From Desulfovibrio sp. JC022 (GTDB lineage: Bacteria; Desulfobacterota; Desulfovibrionia; Desulfovibrionales; Desulfovibrionaceae), in NCBI RefSeq assembly GCF_010470665.1, contig NZ_VOPZ01000002.1:49055-113054 (forward strand): DNA of 64,000 nucleotides, given 5' to 3'. The position numbers were made by a program, and so were the translations under genes. This document shows positions 27,102 to 35,240 of the stretch, in pieces. Position 1 is the stretch's first letter, and each line of letters starts with the position of its first letter. A model generated the notes under the pieces. That model had not been told where the DNA came from. It worked only from the letters and a program-made list of their open reading frames with translations, and did no database searches.

Positions 27102-29192
27102 TCAACATTTTATTTCTTCTATGGGTAATTGAATTATGAAACGGGTCCATTCTCCGGGCATGGAATCTACTTTCATAGTTCCGCCATGATGCTCAGCGAC
27201 AATAAAATACGAAACAGAAAGTCCCAGCCCGGTCCCTTTGCCTACTTCCTTTGTAGTGTAAAAGGGTTCAAAAATTCTATTACTTACACTATCATCCATA
27301 CCGGGACCGTTGTCTTCAATTTCCACCCTGACCAAATCTCCGGATCGTCTGACCCTTAAAATCATACGCGGCCCCTCACCTTCATACTCCTTGCCTTGTA
27401 TGGCTTCAGCCCCGTTTCTGATCAGATTCAAAAAGACCTGTTGAATTTCATTACTCTCACACCACACATCGGGAATATCATTCTCAAATTCACGGACTAT
27501 TTCTATCTGTTTGAAATCATATTTTTCTTTCAGGCTGTAACTGCTTGAAACCAAGTCAACCGTTATATCCAGAAGTGCCGGTAAGCTATGACATCCCTTG
27601 ACCTTATCGCTCTTACGGCTGAAGCTCAGCATATTGGATACTATTTTGGCTGAACGGACTCCGGCTTCAAATATACTTTCAACTTTATGCGAAACACCCC
27701 GCTTTTCCATATAATTATGGATCGTTTCTATGGTCGTTCCGCACTCCTGCGCAACTAGGTCGTTCTTTTTCAGCCCCTTGGAAGTCTGCCGGGTAATATT
27801 TTGGACATTACCTAAAATGATCGCCAGCGGATTATTAATTTCATGAGCCATTCCGGCTGCAAGTCCGCCAACAGAGAGCATTTTCTCATTTTGCATCACC
27901 ATCTGCTCAAAATTCATGCGGTCGGTAATATCATCAATCCTTATAACCGCTCCCTCTACGCCGGGTTCATTCAAAGGATAAATAGTCACATTCTCATAAC
28001 GAACACGTTTGCCCACATACCTGCGGACCTGTAGATCGACCACCTTCACACCTGTCTTTAAAGCAATACGGACCCGCTCCAATTCACCTGACAAGCTGGG
28101 TACAATCTCAACCAACGCCTTTTCAAGAACATCATCCCTTTGAAGACCGTAAACTTTTTCCGCCTCAAGATTCCACTGGTTGATCCGACACTCCTTATCC
28201 ACCCCGACAATAACAGAAGGCATTGAATTAATTATACTTGACAGGTAAAGTTGAACTTCCTGTAAATTCTTCTCAATCCGAAGTCTTTCCTGAAGTTCCG
28301 TGCGCAACAATTCAGTCTTCTTCCTGACCTTATGGCGCAACAGACCGACCCAAAGCATAGACAGCACAAGAAAGATCAAGAGAGGAGTCAGGACCAAAAA
28401 ACCATAATGGATAATCTTATCATAAAGACTTTCGCGCTCGTAAACTCCGAACCATTTTTCATAAATTTCATCATATTTCCCGGACCTTTTAATAAGGTTC
28501 AGCCCTTCATTCAATCGGCCCAGCAATTCAGCATCGCCCTTGCGCACAGCAAAACAATATTTGCCGAACGCAAAATCAGCCCCTGCAGTATCCAGATTAT
28601 CAATATTTTGCTCATCAGCACGAAAAAGATTCTGCATCTTCCCCAGCAATGCCGCATCGTGCTTGCCGGACGACAAGAGCTTCAAAGCAAGCCCCTGATC
28701 CGCAACAGGAACAATTGTCGCGTTCGGGTAATGCTCCAAAGCATACTCGTGCATTATGTCGCTGCGCTGGACCAGAATTTCCTTATCATGCAAATCTTCA
28801 AGTCTTTTAATATAAGAGCCTGAGCGCACAAAGATGGTATGAGAAATAATGTTATGAGGAATTGAAAAATCGAAGAATTCAGTTCTGGCCGGGGTAAAAT
28901 ACATTCCGATAACAACGTCGCTGGCCCCTTTTTCAAGGTTCTCAACAACCTCACTCCAAGGACGGAGGTTTATACCGATATCCAGTCCGAGAACTTCCCC
29001 GACCGCCCGGATTATATCTACATTAAACCCCGTGGGCACACCATCTTCCAAGTATTCATACGGAGGATAGTTGTTGTCTCCTTCCGCAAGAATACTTTCA
29101 GCATTGGCAACCTGTCCAAACAAAAGGAACACTGCCAGATACAACAGCGACAAGAAAAAAGTTCTCACCCCAGCACCCTTTCCTGCAATCAA
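27102..29192 (-). CDS. Hybrid-input sensor histidine kinase: periplasmic SBP3 domain, PAS, HisKA, HATPase
   Basis: A 696-aa membrane sensor. After a signal peptide it has a family-3 solute-binding domain (NNYPPYEYLEDGVPTGFNVDIIRAVGEVLGL, about residues 38-250). A TM segment follows (HYGFLVLTPLLIFLVLSMLWVGLL), then a coiled coil, a PAS domain (SIINSMPSVIVGVD), the H-box GMAHEINNPLAIILGNV, the N-box NLIRNGAEAI and G-boxes DNGPGMDD and GKGTGLGLS. It likely senses an amino acid or similar ligand in the periplasm. No response regulator gene is adjacent, so its partner is elsewhere. Confidence 0.92.
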   Translation of the reverse strand: MIAGKGAGVRTFFLSLLYLAVFLLFGQVANAESILAEGDNNYPPYEYLEDGVPTGFNVDIIRAVGEVLGLDIGINLRPWSEVVENLEKGASDVVIGMYFTPARTEFFDFSIPHNIISHTIFVRSGSYIKRLEDLHDKEILVQRSDIMHEYALEHYPNATIVPVADQGLALKLLSSGKHDAALLGKMQNLFRADEQNIDNLDTAGADFAFGKYCFAVRKGDAELLGRLNEGLNLIKRSGKYDEIYEKWFGVYERESLYDKIIHYGFLVLTPLLIFLVLSMLWVGLLRHKVRKKTELLRTELQERLRIEKNLQEVQLYLSSIINSMPSVIVGVDKECRINQWNLEAEKVYGLQRDDVLEKALVEIVPSLSGELERVRIALKTGVKVVDLQVRRYVGKRVRYENVTIYPLNEPGVEGAVIRIDDITDRMNFEQMVMQNEKMLSVGGLAAGMAHEINNPLAIILGNVQNITRQTSKGLKKNDLVAQECGTTIETIHNYMEKRGVSHKVESIFEAGVRSAKIVSNMLSFSRKSDKVKGCHSLPALLDITVDLVSSSYSLKEKYDFKQIEIVREFENDIPDVWCESNEIQQVFLNLIRNGAEAIQGKEYEGEGPRMILRVRRSGDLVRVEIEDNGPGMDDSVSNRIFEPFYTTKEVGKGTGLGLSVSYFIVAEHHGGTMKVDSMPGEWTRFIIQLPIEEIKC

Positions 29193-29310
29193 AGTAACTC
29201 TCCCAGACTAGATGCGCTCTTTTCTATGAAATCATTATCTATCATTCTTTTCTTTTATAATAGACCATTCATGCCTGCAATTGTCCAGACTTACCGTTAC
29301 TAAACTCAAT

Positions 29311-29352
29311 AAAACAAAACCCCGGACAGCCAAAGCCGTCCGGGGTAAAAAA
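29311..29352 (-). terminator. Intrinsic terminator after TetR gene
   Basis: On the minus strand, stem CCCCGGAC / GTCCGGGG with a 10-base loop is followed by TTTTGTTTT, just after the TetR stop. Confidence 0.88.
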
Positions 29353-29369
29353 ATAAATAGAAGTAAAAT

Positions 29370-29942
29370 TTATGCAGGCTTAAGGGCCCTGCTTATAAAA
29401 TTCAAAATTTCTTTATAAAGACTGGGAGGACTGTAAGGAGTAAGAAGATTAGTCCTTACCGCACCGACAAGGTTACAGAGCACAACTGAAGCAGTCTCTG
29501 AGACAGGCAACTGGGGAATAGAACCGTCGCGGACACCGCGGGCGACACAGTTTTCAAGCAAGACAGGTATCTGAACAAACTTATGGACCATTGCGTCCCT
29601 GTCTTCCCCGGTTTTCAGATCACTGTAAGGAGAACACCTGATCAGCACCAGAAAATCCTCTTCAGGGTCAACGGAGAACTCAAGATAACGGCGGGCAAAC
29701 CTATATACGGCATCATAACCGTTCTCAGCCTGGACAACCTCATCCTGCAAAGCCTGAGTCAGACGTTCAGCAACGTCAAAACCGGCCGCGCGAAAGAGCT
29801 TTTCCTTATTCCCATAGTGATGGGAAAGCAATCCCACTGCAACACCGGCACGGTCGGCAATTTTTTTAAATGTAGTGCCGCTATATCCTAACTCACCGAA
29901 GAGCTCTTTAGCCGCTTTTAGTACAGTATCCTTTTTGGTCAT
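29370..29942 (-). CDS. TetR/AcrR family transcriptional regulator
   Basis: 190 aa. The N-terminal helix-turn-helix is KDTVLKAAKELFGELGYSGTTFKKIADRAGVAVGLLSHHYGNKEKLFRAAG, textbook for TetR proteins. The C-terminal ligand domain has no distinctive motif. It is a single gene with its own terminator and no adjacent efflux genes, so its target is unknown. Confidence 0.92.
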   Translation of the reverse strand: MTKKDTVLKAAKELFGELGYSGTTFKKIADRAGVAVGLLSHHYGNKEKLFRAAGFDVAERLTQALQDEVVQAENGYDAVYRFARRYLEFSVDPEEDFLVLIRCSPYSDLKTGEDRDAMVHKFVQIPVLLENCVARGVRDGSIPQLPVSETASVVLCNLVGAVRTNLLTPYSPPSLYKEILNFISRALKPA

Positions 29943-30112
29943 TATAAAGTCTCGTTATTTCAATTTGTTGAAATTTATCGACACAGAAAAATCTTTACAC
30001 GTAAAATCAAGCAAAGGTCAACTCTGAAAGTGATCACACCTCTAACAGCATATACTGCAAACATTGAATCCCTATTCTCCAAAAAAAGACTCACTTACCT
30101 TTGCCGTAAAGA

Positions 30113-30143
30113 ACAAAAGCCCCTCCGGTGGGGGAGGGGCCTA
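30113..30143 (-). terminator. Intrinsic terminator of candidate small RNA
   Basis: On the minus strand, stem GCCCCTCC / GGAGGGGC with loop CCCACC is followed by TTTTGTTC. No minus-strand protein gene lies upstream of it within 650 bases, so it should end a non-coding transcript. Confidence 0.75.
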
Positions 30144-30481
30144 TGCTTTAAGGAATGGAAACGGAAGGTGTTTTACTAAGCTGATCTATAAAAACCTGAT
30201 ATCCGGAACATGTCCGCACATCATTTGCTTTCATCTTGATCAATGCCGATGTCCATCAGACTCGGGGAGAGATGCGGGCTTCTCCCCGTGTTGTGTCAAA
30301 GTAACTCTTGCAAATTGCTGCTGCGGTTGAATCGTCATCCAACGTTATCAGGCAAAGTTTTCAAACTTTCTTCCGAAAACCCCTACAGTCGCCGGAAGCA
30401 GGAAACATACTAAACCTGAAGGCTACATAAGCCCCTTGCAGACATCTACCCTGAACTCTTTTTCAGAGCGACATCAACTGG
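30113..30481 (-). ncRNA. Candidate small RNA, about 370 nt
   Basis: The 832-base gap between the TetR gene and the universal stress gene has no convincing protein gene. On the minus strand it has a TTGACA-N17-TAGATA promoter ending near 30488 and the terminator at 30113-30143. The span between holds a strong internal hairpin (CGGGGAGA / TCTCCCCG at about 30263-30288) and several GGA trinucleotides. I do not recognise RNase P RNA, tmRNA, SRP RNA or a known riboswitch. A very short reading frame near the 5' end (11 codons) cannot be excluded as a leader peptide. Confidence 0.5.
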
Positions 30482-30487
30482 AAACAG

Positions 30488-30516
30488 TATCTACGTTCAG
30501 TCTTAACTCCTGTCAA
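30488..30516 (-). promoter_or_regulatory. Sigma70-type promoter for candidate small RNA
   Basis: Minus-strand TTGACA (30511-30516), 17-base spacer, TAGATA (30488-30493). The perfect -35 and exact spacing support it; the -10 is weaker. It points away from the divergent universal stress gene. Confidence 0.55.
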
Positions 30517-30774
30517 CACTTTTCTCACACTTTTTGATCAGCGAATCACTTTTTATCCCAACATCTTGTTTTTATAGTACAAAAAGACAAACATAAATCA
30601 TAAATCAATTCCACACGCTCTCCTGAGCAGACACATATCCGCCTCTAAATCCAACTGATCAAGCATTCAATAATACTAAAATCGACAGTTTAGGCAACAG
30701 ACCGGATATACGCTGTTGCAGCAAACCGCCTCTTAAAGTAATATCTCTCAAACATACCCATAAGGAGAGCAGAC

Positions 30775-31197
30775 ATGATATTTAACAAAATCCTGATTCC
30801 GGTTGACGACTCCAAACACTCCGAAAGTGCGGTCAGCTATGGGGCATCCCTTGCGGAAATGTCCGGCGGCAAACTCATCATTCTCCACTGCCACCGCCCT
30901 GTACCCACAGGTCTGGGAGAACCCAACTTCCAGAAAGCAATAGATGATGCAACCCGCGAATCATACGCGATTCTTGAAAGCAAGACCGCCATGCTGAAAG
31001 ACAAAAGCGTTGATTACGAAGAAAAAATAATCGGCGGTTCCACGGCAAAGTCAGTGAAGACTGTTGCCGAAACTGAAGGCTGCGACCTGATCATAATGGG
31101 CTCCAAAGGCAAGTCCGATCTTGAAGGCCTTGTTGTCGGCAGCGTAACCCATAAAGTACTGCATATTGCCGAATGCCCGGTGCTGGTCATCAAATAG
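30775..31197 (+). CDS. Universal stress protein family (UspA)
   Basis: 140 aa, the typical single-domain length. It has the N-terminal ILIPVDDSKHSESAVSYGASLA and the C-terminal ATP-binding IIMGSKGKSDLEGLVVGSVTHKVLHIAECPVLVIK. A GGAGAG lies before the ATG. It is monocistronic. An AT-rich inverted repeat (ATTACAATCT / AGATTGTAAT at 31219-31250) follows and may act as a weak terminator. Confidence 0.93.
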   Translation: MIFNKILIPVDDSKHSESAVSYGASLAEMSGGKLIILHCHRPVPTGLGEPNFQKAIDDATRESYAILESKTAMLKDKSVDYEEKIIGGSTAKSVKTVAETEGCDLIIMGSKGKSDLEGLVVGSVTHKVLHIAECPVLVIK

Positions 31198-31327
31198 CCG
31201 CCATGAAGATTTAGCGAGATTACAATCTATAATTAAAATGAGATTGTAATTAAACTTGTTTTCAATTAAGTATTTCAAAAATTATTAGTGGAATTTTAAT
31301 TAATATTCCCAGCAGACGGAGAGTTTA

Positions 31328-32245
31328 ATGCGGCTTTTGACACGATCAGACTTTGACGGCCTTGCCTGTGCGGTACTGCTCAAAGAAATCGGAATCATGG
31401 ACAACTGGATGTTTGTCCATCCCAAGGATGTTCAGGACGGACGCTATCCCGGCGACCCAAACGATATTGTTGCCAACGTTCCTTATATAGAAGGTTGCGG
31501 CTACTGGTTTGACCACCACTCCAGCGAAGATGAACGCCTCGACATGAAGCTGGACTATAAAGGCATGTCCAAACCGGCAAAAAGTGCGGCCCGTGTTATC
31601 TGGGAATATTTCGGCGGTCATGAAAAATTCGGCGATAAATTCGATGAAATGCTTCACTATGTAGACAAAGTGGACAGCGGCGACATTACTGCCGAGGAAG
31701 TTGCAAACCCCAAGGGTTGGATTTTACTTGGTTTCATCATGGACCCCCGAACCGGACTCGGCAGATACAGACATTTTAATGTCAGTAACTACCAACTCAT
31801 GGAACATCTCATTGATTACTGCCGTGAGTTGCCCATCAGTGAAATCCTCAAGCTACCCGACGTAAAAGAACGTGTGGATCTCTATTTCGAAAGAGATAAG
31901 CAATTCCGTGAAATGCTGGAAAAACGGACTGAGATGTTCAGCAATGTAGCCATCCTTGATCTTCGCGAACAGGATGAGATTTATCCCGGAAACAGGTTCA
32001 CCCTCTACTCCATGTACCCGGAATGCAACATCAGCATCCAGATAATCTGGGGTAAGATGAAACAGAACACAGTTTTCTCTGTGGGACACAGCATTCTCAA
32101 CCGCACCAGTAAAGTGGATGTCGGTAGCGTAATGCTCAAATTCGGAGGCGGCGGACACAAGCAGGTCGGAACCTGTCAGGTCCCTCACGATGAGGCGGAC
32201 GCTGCCCTCGGTCAAATGGTCGCAATGTTTATGGATAAAAAATAA
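31328..32245 (+). CDS. DHH-family phosphoesterase
   Basis: 305 aa. Metal-binding DHH-domain motifs are RSDFDGLACAVLL near residues 6-18 and YWFDHHSSE near residue 60. The DHHA1-type C-terminal substrate motif is FGGGGHKQVGTCQV. The family includes exopolyphosphatases, nanoRNases and cyclic dinucleotide phosphodiesterases; the exact substrate cannot be assigned. GGAGAG precedes the start. A strong terminator follows. Confidence 0.88.
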   Translation: MRLLTRSDFDGLACAVLLKEIGIMDNWMFVHPKDVQDGRYPGDPNDIVANVPYIEGCGYWFDHHSSEDERLDMKLDYKGMSKPAKSAARVIWEYFGGHEKFGDKFDEMLHYVDKVDSGDITAEEVANPKGWILLGFIMDPRTGLGRYRHFNVSNYQLMEHLIDYCRELPISEILKLPDVKERVDLYFERDKQFREMLEKRTEMFSNVAILDLREQDEIYPGNRFTLYSMYPECNISIQIIWGKMKQNTVFSVGHSILNRTSKVDVGSVMLKFGGGGHKQVGTCQVPHDEADAALGQMVAMFMDKK

Positions 32246-32251
32246 TTACCC

Positions 32252-32286
32252 GAACCTGAATGTTTTTGCATTCAGGTTCTTTTTTA
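32252..32286 (+). terminator. Intrinsic terminator after DHH gene
   Basis: Perfect stem GAACCTGAATG / CATTCAGGTTC, loop TTTTTG, then six T. Confidence 0.93.
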
Positions 32287-32306
32287 TGCATATTGTTTAT
32301 CTAAGA

Positions 32307-32338
32307 TTGACAGCAGTCGTCGAAAGTCAATATAGAAT
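32307..32338 (+). promoter_or_regulatory. umuDC promoter with candidate SOS operator
   Basis: TTGAC (32307-32311) and GTCAA (32326-32330) form an inverted repeat with 14 bases between. The same TTGACA acts as a -35 with TATAGA 18 bases on. It lies 13-36 bases upstream of the umuD start. A role as LexA site is inferred from position and symmetry; it does not match the E. coli CTGT-N8-ACAG box. Confidence 0.45.
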
Positions 32339-32342
32339 AAAC

Positions 32343-32777
32343 ATGAAATATCTTTGCGCAGAAACATTTTCCCCAAAAACAACGACTAAACTCGAACTTC
32401 CCATACTTTTATCTGAAGTTATAGCAGGCTTCCCCTCCCCGGCTGACGATTACATTGATAAGAAGATGGACCTCAATGAGCAGCTGATCAGCAATCCGGC
32501 AGCAACTTTTCTTGTCCGGGCCTACGGAGACTCCATGCTTGATGCCAACATCAATCAGGGGGACATACTTGTTGTGGACCGCTCGCAAGACGCTCATCAC
32601 AACTCCATCATTATCGCCATATTCAACGGGGAACTTACCGTGAAAAGACTGATACAAAGGGAAGGAAAACTTTTCCTCGCCCCGGAAAACCCGGACTATC
32701 CCATACTGGAAATAACCGAAGACATATCCTTTGAAGTCTGGGGAGTGGTGACCTATATAATTCACAAGGCAATATAG
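32343..32777 (+). CDS. umuD: UmuD-like translesion polymerase subunit (S24 peptidase)
   Basis: 144 aa. It self-cleaves in the SOS response and joins UmuC. The cleavage site is seen as VIAGFPSPADDY (Ala-Gly). The catalytic Ser is in VRAYGDSMLDANI and the Lys in GELTVKRLIQ. There is no DNA-binding domain, as expected for UmuD rather than LexA. The frame extends upstream to 32190 but into the terminator, so ATG 32343 is used. Its stop overlaps the umuC GTG by one base. Confidence 0.93.
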   Translation: MKYLCAETFSPKTTTKLELPILLSEVIAGFPSPADDYIDKKMDLNEQLISNPAATFLVRAYGDSMLDANINQGDILVVDRSQDAHHNSIIIAIFNGELTVKRLIQREGKLFLAPENPDYPILEITEDISFEVWGVVTYIIHKAI

Positions 32778-34048
32778 TGCGAATTTTTACGCTGGTGGAC
32801 TGCAACAACTTTTACGTTTCCTGTGAAAGACTTTTCCGACCGGAACTCAGATGCCGCCCGGTAGTGGTACTTTCCAACAATGACGGCTGCGTTATCGCAA
32901 GATCACAGGAAGCCAAGGCCATTGGTGTTCCCATGGCTGCCCCGGCCTTCAAATACAAGAACTTTTTCCAGCAAAACAATGTGGAGGTTTTCTCATCCAA
33001 TTACGCCCTTTACGGCGACCTTTCCCAGCGGGTCACCTCAGCCCTTGCCTCTATTACCCCGGACCTTGAAGTTTACTCCATTGATGAATCCTTCCTTGAA
33101 TTCCCGCCCTGCATGCTCCGCGAGCTACCCAGCATCGGACAGGAGATCAGAGACAGAATTCTCAAGTGGACAGGAATTCCGGTCTCGGTTGGGTTCGGTC
33201 CCACCAAAACCCTAGCAAAAATAGCCAGCAGATTTGCTAAAAAACATCCACAGACTAAAGGGATATTCAGCCTCTGCGCCAGAAAAGACATGGATAGGCT
33301 GCTGGGTAAAGTCCCGGTCACCGGTGTCTGGGGAATCGGCAGAAGACACGGCAAAAGGCTGATCTCCCGTGGCGTGAACACTGCCCGTGACTTCAAGGAT
33401 CTGCCTAATTTGTGGATCAAAAAAAGCATGTCCATAACCGGGTTGCACACGGCACTTGAATTGCGCGGCACGCCCTGCTTTGAACTGGACAATTCCCCGC
33501 AACCCAAAAAAACTGTATCCTCATCCCGCTCTTTCGGACGCCCGGTTTCATCTCTGCCGGAACTGGAGGAGTCCGTCGCCGCCTATGTGGCACGGGCCGG
33601 AGAAAAACTGCGCGACCAAAATTCTCTTGCCGGAGGAGTCATGGTCTACCTGACCACCAACCGACACAACAATCTGCCGCAATACTCCAATTCCGCCACC
33701 CGCATGCTCTCCGTTGCCACGGACTACACACCGGAACTGATCCGCACCGGGCTGCAATGTATCCGTTCCATATACAAGGAAGGATTCAAATACAAAAAAA
33801 CCGGAATTGTCCTGCTGGATATCTGTGGAAAATATAACCGCCAAACCAACTTGTTGGAATTGGAGCGAAAGAACGAATCAGCCAAAAAAGAAAAACTCAT
33901 GGACCTGCTGGATTCAGCCAATACCCGCTTTGGCAGACGCACCCTGAGCTATGCTTCAGAAGGACTTGAACAGCCGTGGAAAATGAACAGAAATTATAAA
34001 TCTCCAGCCTACACCACCTGCTGGGATGAACTGCCTGAGATTGGATAA
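32777..34048 (+). CDS. umuC: Y-family DNA polymerase V subunit UmuC
   Basis: 423 aa, normal for UmuC. Catalytic motifs are FTLVDCNNFYVSCERLFRPELR near residues 4-25 and EVYSIDESFLEF with the acidic pair near 100. VSVGFGPTKTLAKIASRFAKK and the helix-hairpin-helix GVWGIGRRHGKRLISRGV follow. The C-terminal DUF4113-like tail contains TLSYASEGLEQPWKMNRNYKSPAYTTCWDELP. Starts with GTG overlapping the umuD stop, so the pair is translationally coupled. Confidence 0.95.
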   Translation: MRIFTLVDCNNFYVSCERLFRPELRCRPVVVLSNNDGCVIARSQEAKAIGVPMAAPAFKYKNFFQQNNVEVFSSNYALYGDLSQRVTSALASITPDLEVYSIDESFLEFPPCMLRELPSIGQEIRDRILKWTGIPVSVGFGPTKTLAKIASRFAKKHPQTKGIFSLCARKDMDRLLGKVPVTGVWGIGRRHGKRLISRGVNTARDFKDLPNLWIKKSMSITGLHTALELRGTPCFELDNSPQPKKTVSSSRSFGRPVSSLPELEESVAAYVARAGEKLRDQNSLAGGVMVYLTTNRHNNLPQYSNSATRMLSVATDYTPELIRTGLQCIRSIYKEGFKYKKTGIVLLDICGKYNRQTNLLELERKNESAKKEKLMDLLDSANTRFGRRTLSYASEGLEQPWKMNRNYKSPAYTTCWDELPEIG

Positions 34049-34230
34049 CTGCCTGAAAAGATAAGCCCTGTCGGCATTTTCAATAAATCGCGCTTGCCGT
34101 AAAATGTCGTTAAAACTAAAATGGGCCCCCGATCCTGCTTGCCCATTCGAAAAGTTTAGGGCATTAGACGAGGTGAAAGTAAAACTCAAAAGCCCTTGTC
34201 GGGGAAAACAGGATTACTGTCTATAAAACT

Positions 34231-34839
34231 ATGAATAAAACATTTACAAGCATCAGGACAAAGGCAACGTTGATCGGCCTGCCCCTGATAATTGCAGCCC
34301 TTTTAACCGGCTGCGGCACCAAGAATGAAGCCTCCGGTCTTCATCAGACGGGAACTGTCGCCTTCATGCTCAATCAGGACAAGGCAGCCTCTGTCTATTT
34401 TGAAAAGGCAATCGACTGCAACCCGGAGTACGGTCCCAGCTACATCATGCTTGGCGACTGCTACCTTCGGGAAGGCAAGTACGAAGAAGCTGTTGAAATC
34501 ATCAACAAAGGCCTTAACCTTGAACTGGAGCAGGGCCACATCAGGCTGGCTCACAGAAAACTGGCCCGGGCCTACAAAGAACTCGATAATTCTGAAAAAG
34601 CTCTTGAACACATAACCATCTACACGCGTATGTCCGTCTGGCAGGACAAGTTCACCCCGCAAAAAATTTCCGAAACAGAAATGTTTGTGGCTAAGCTGGA
34701 TCTTCCGGATGATAAGAAAAACCTTGCGGTAGACAAAATCGTGGAAGAATCCGCAAAAGCCAAAGCCGGACCTAAATCCACTGAATCTCAAGAAGATGAA
34801 ACCGACATCCTTAACATGATCAGCTTCGGCCTCATTTAA
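34231..34839 (+). CDS. TPR-repeat lipoprotein
   Basis: 202 aa with a lipoprotein signal (LIGLPLIIAALLTGC). It has about two to three TPR units (FMLNQDKAASVYFEKAIDCNPEYGPSYIMLGDCYLREGKYEEAVEIINKGLNL, then RLAHRKLARAYKELDNSEKALEH). It should be anchored in the inner or outer membrane facing the periplasm and mediate protein contacts. Monocistronic with a terminator after it. Specific role unknown. Confidence 0.85.
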   Translation: MNKTFTSIRTKATLIGLPLIIAALLTGCGTKNEASGLHQTGTVAFMLNQDKAASVYFEKAIDCNPEYGPSYIMLGDCYLREGKYEEAVEIINKGLNLELEQGHIRLAHRKLARAYKELDNSEKALEHITIYTRMSVWQDKFTPQKISETEMFVAKLDLPDDKKNLAVDKIVEESAKAKAGPKSTESQEDETDILNMISFGLI

Positions 34840-34862
34840 TCTTTTTTTGCGCAAGCACACTT

Positions 34863-34904
34863 AATCCCGCATTTTAATCAATAAAATGCGGGATTTTCTT
34901 TTTT
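34863..34904 (+). terminator. Intrinsic terminator after TPR lipoprotein
   Basis: Perfect stem AATCCCGCATTTTA / TAAAATGCGGGATT with a short loop, followed by TTCTTTTTT. The next 230 bases before the accC promoter show nothing recognisable. Confidence 0.9.
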
Positions 34905-35133
34905 CCACCCCTGAAAGAACCCCTTATTCAAAATTTGACGAAATACGCGTGTTTGTTTTATCAGGGCAAACTGTAATGAATTCTGGCGGAGTTCATACCC
35001 AAAAAAAACGGAACGTCCTCAAAGGTCAACTTTTAACAAAACCACAAGCCTAACCTCTTCAACTGGTTATAATTTTGCCCCTAAAACGTCATCAGGGCCA
35101 ATTATACCTACGTAAGTGTTAGTTATATTTAAC

Positions 35134-35161
35134 TTGACAGAAGCCTTATTTGGCTTAAAAC
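35134..35161 (+). promoter_or_regulatory. Candidate acc operon promoter
   Basis: TTGACA, 16-base spacer and TAAAAC, about 80 nt upstream of accC. The spacer contains an inverted repeat AAGCC-TTATTT-GGCTT that runs into the -10 and could be an operator. The 400-base gap before accC otherwise shows only the upstream terminator. Confidence 0.45.
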
Positions 35162-35240
35162 GGTTGCGTATTTTTTTGAAAAAAACAGGTCCACCAAACA
35201 TAATATATTGAATTAACCAGAAAGACTCAGGAGAGTCATT

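Noticed and set aside
30064..30330. 88-codon plus-strand frame in the TetR-Usp gap
   Set aside because: It runs through a GC-rich terminator hairpin and has no ribosome-binding site; the region fits a minus-strand RNA better.
34104..34226. 40-codon plus-strand frame before the TPR lipoprotein, with three Cys
   Set aside because: No Shine-Dalgarno and no similarity to anything recognised; likely leader sequence.
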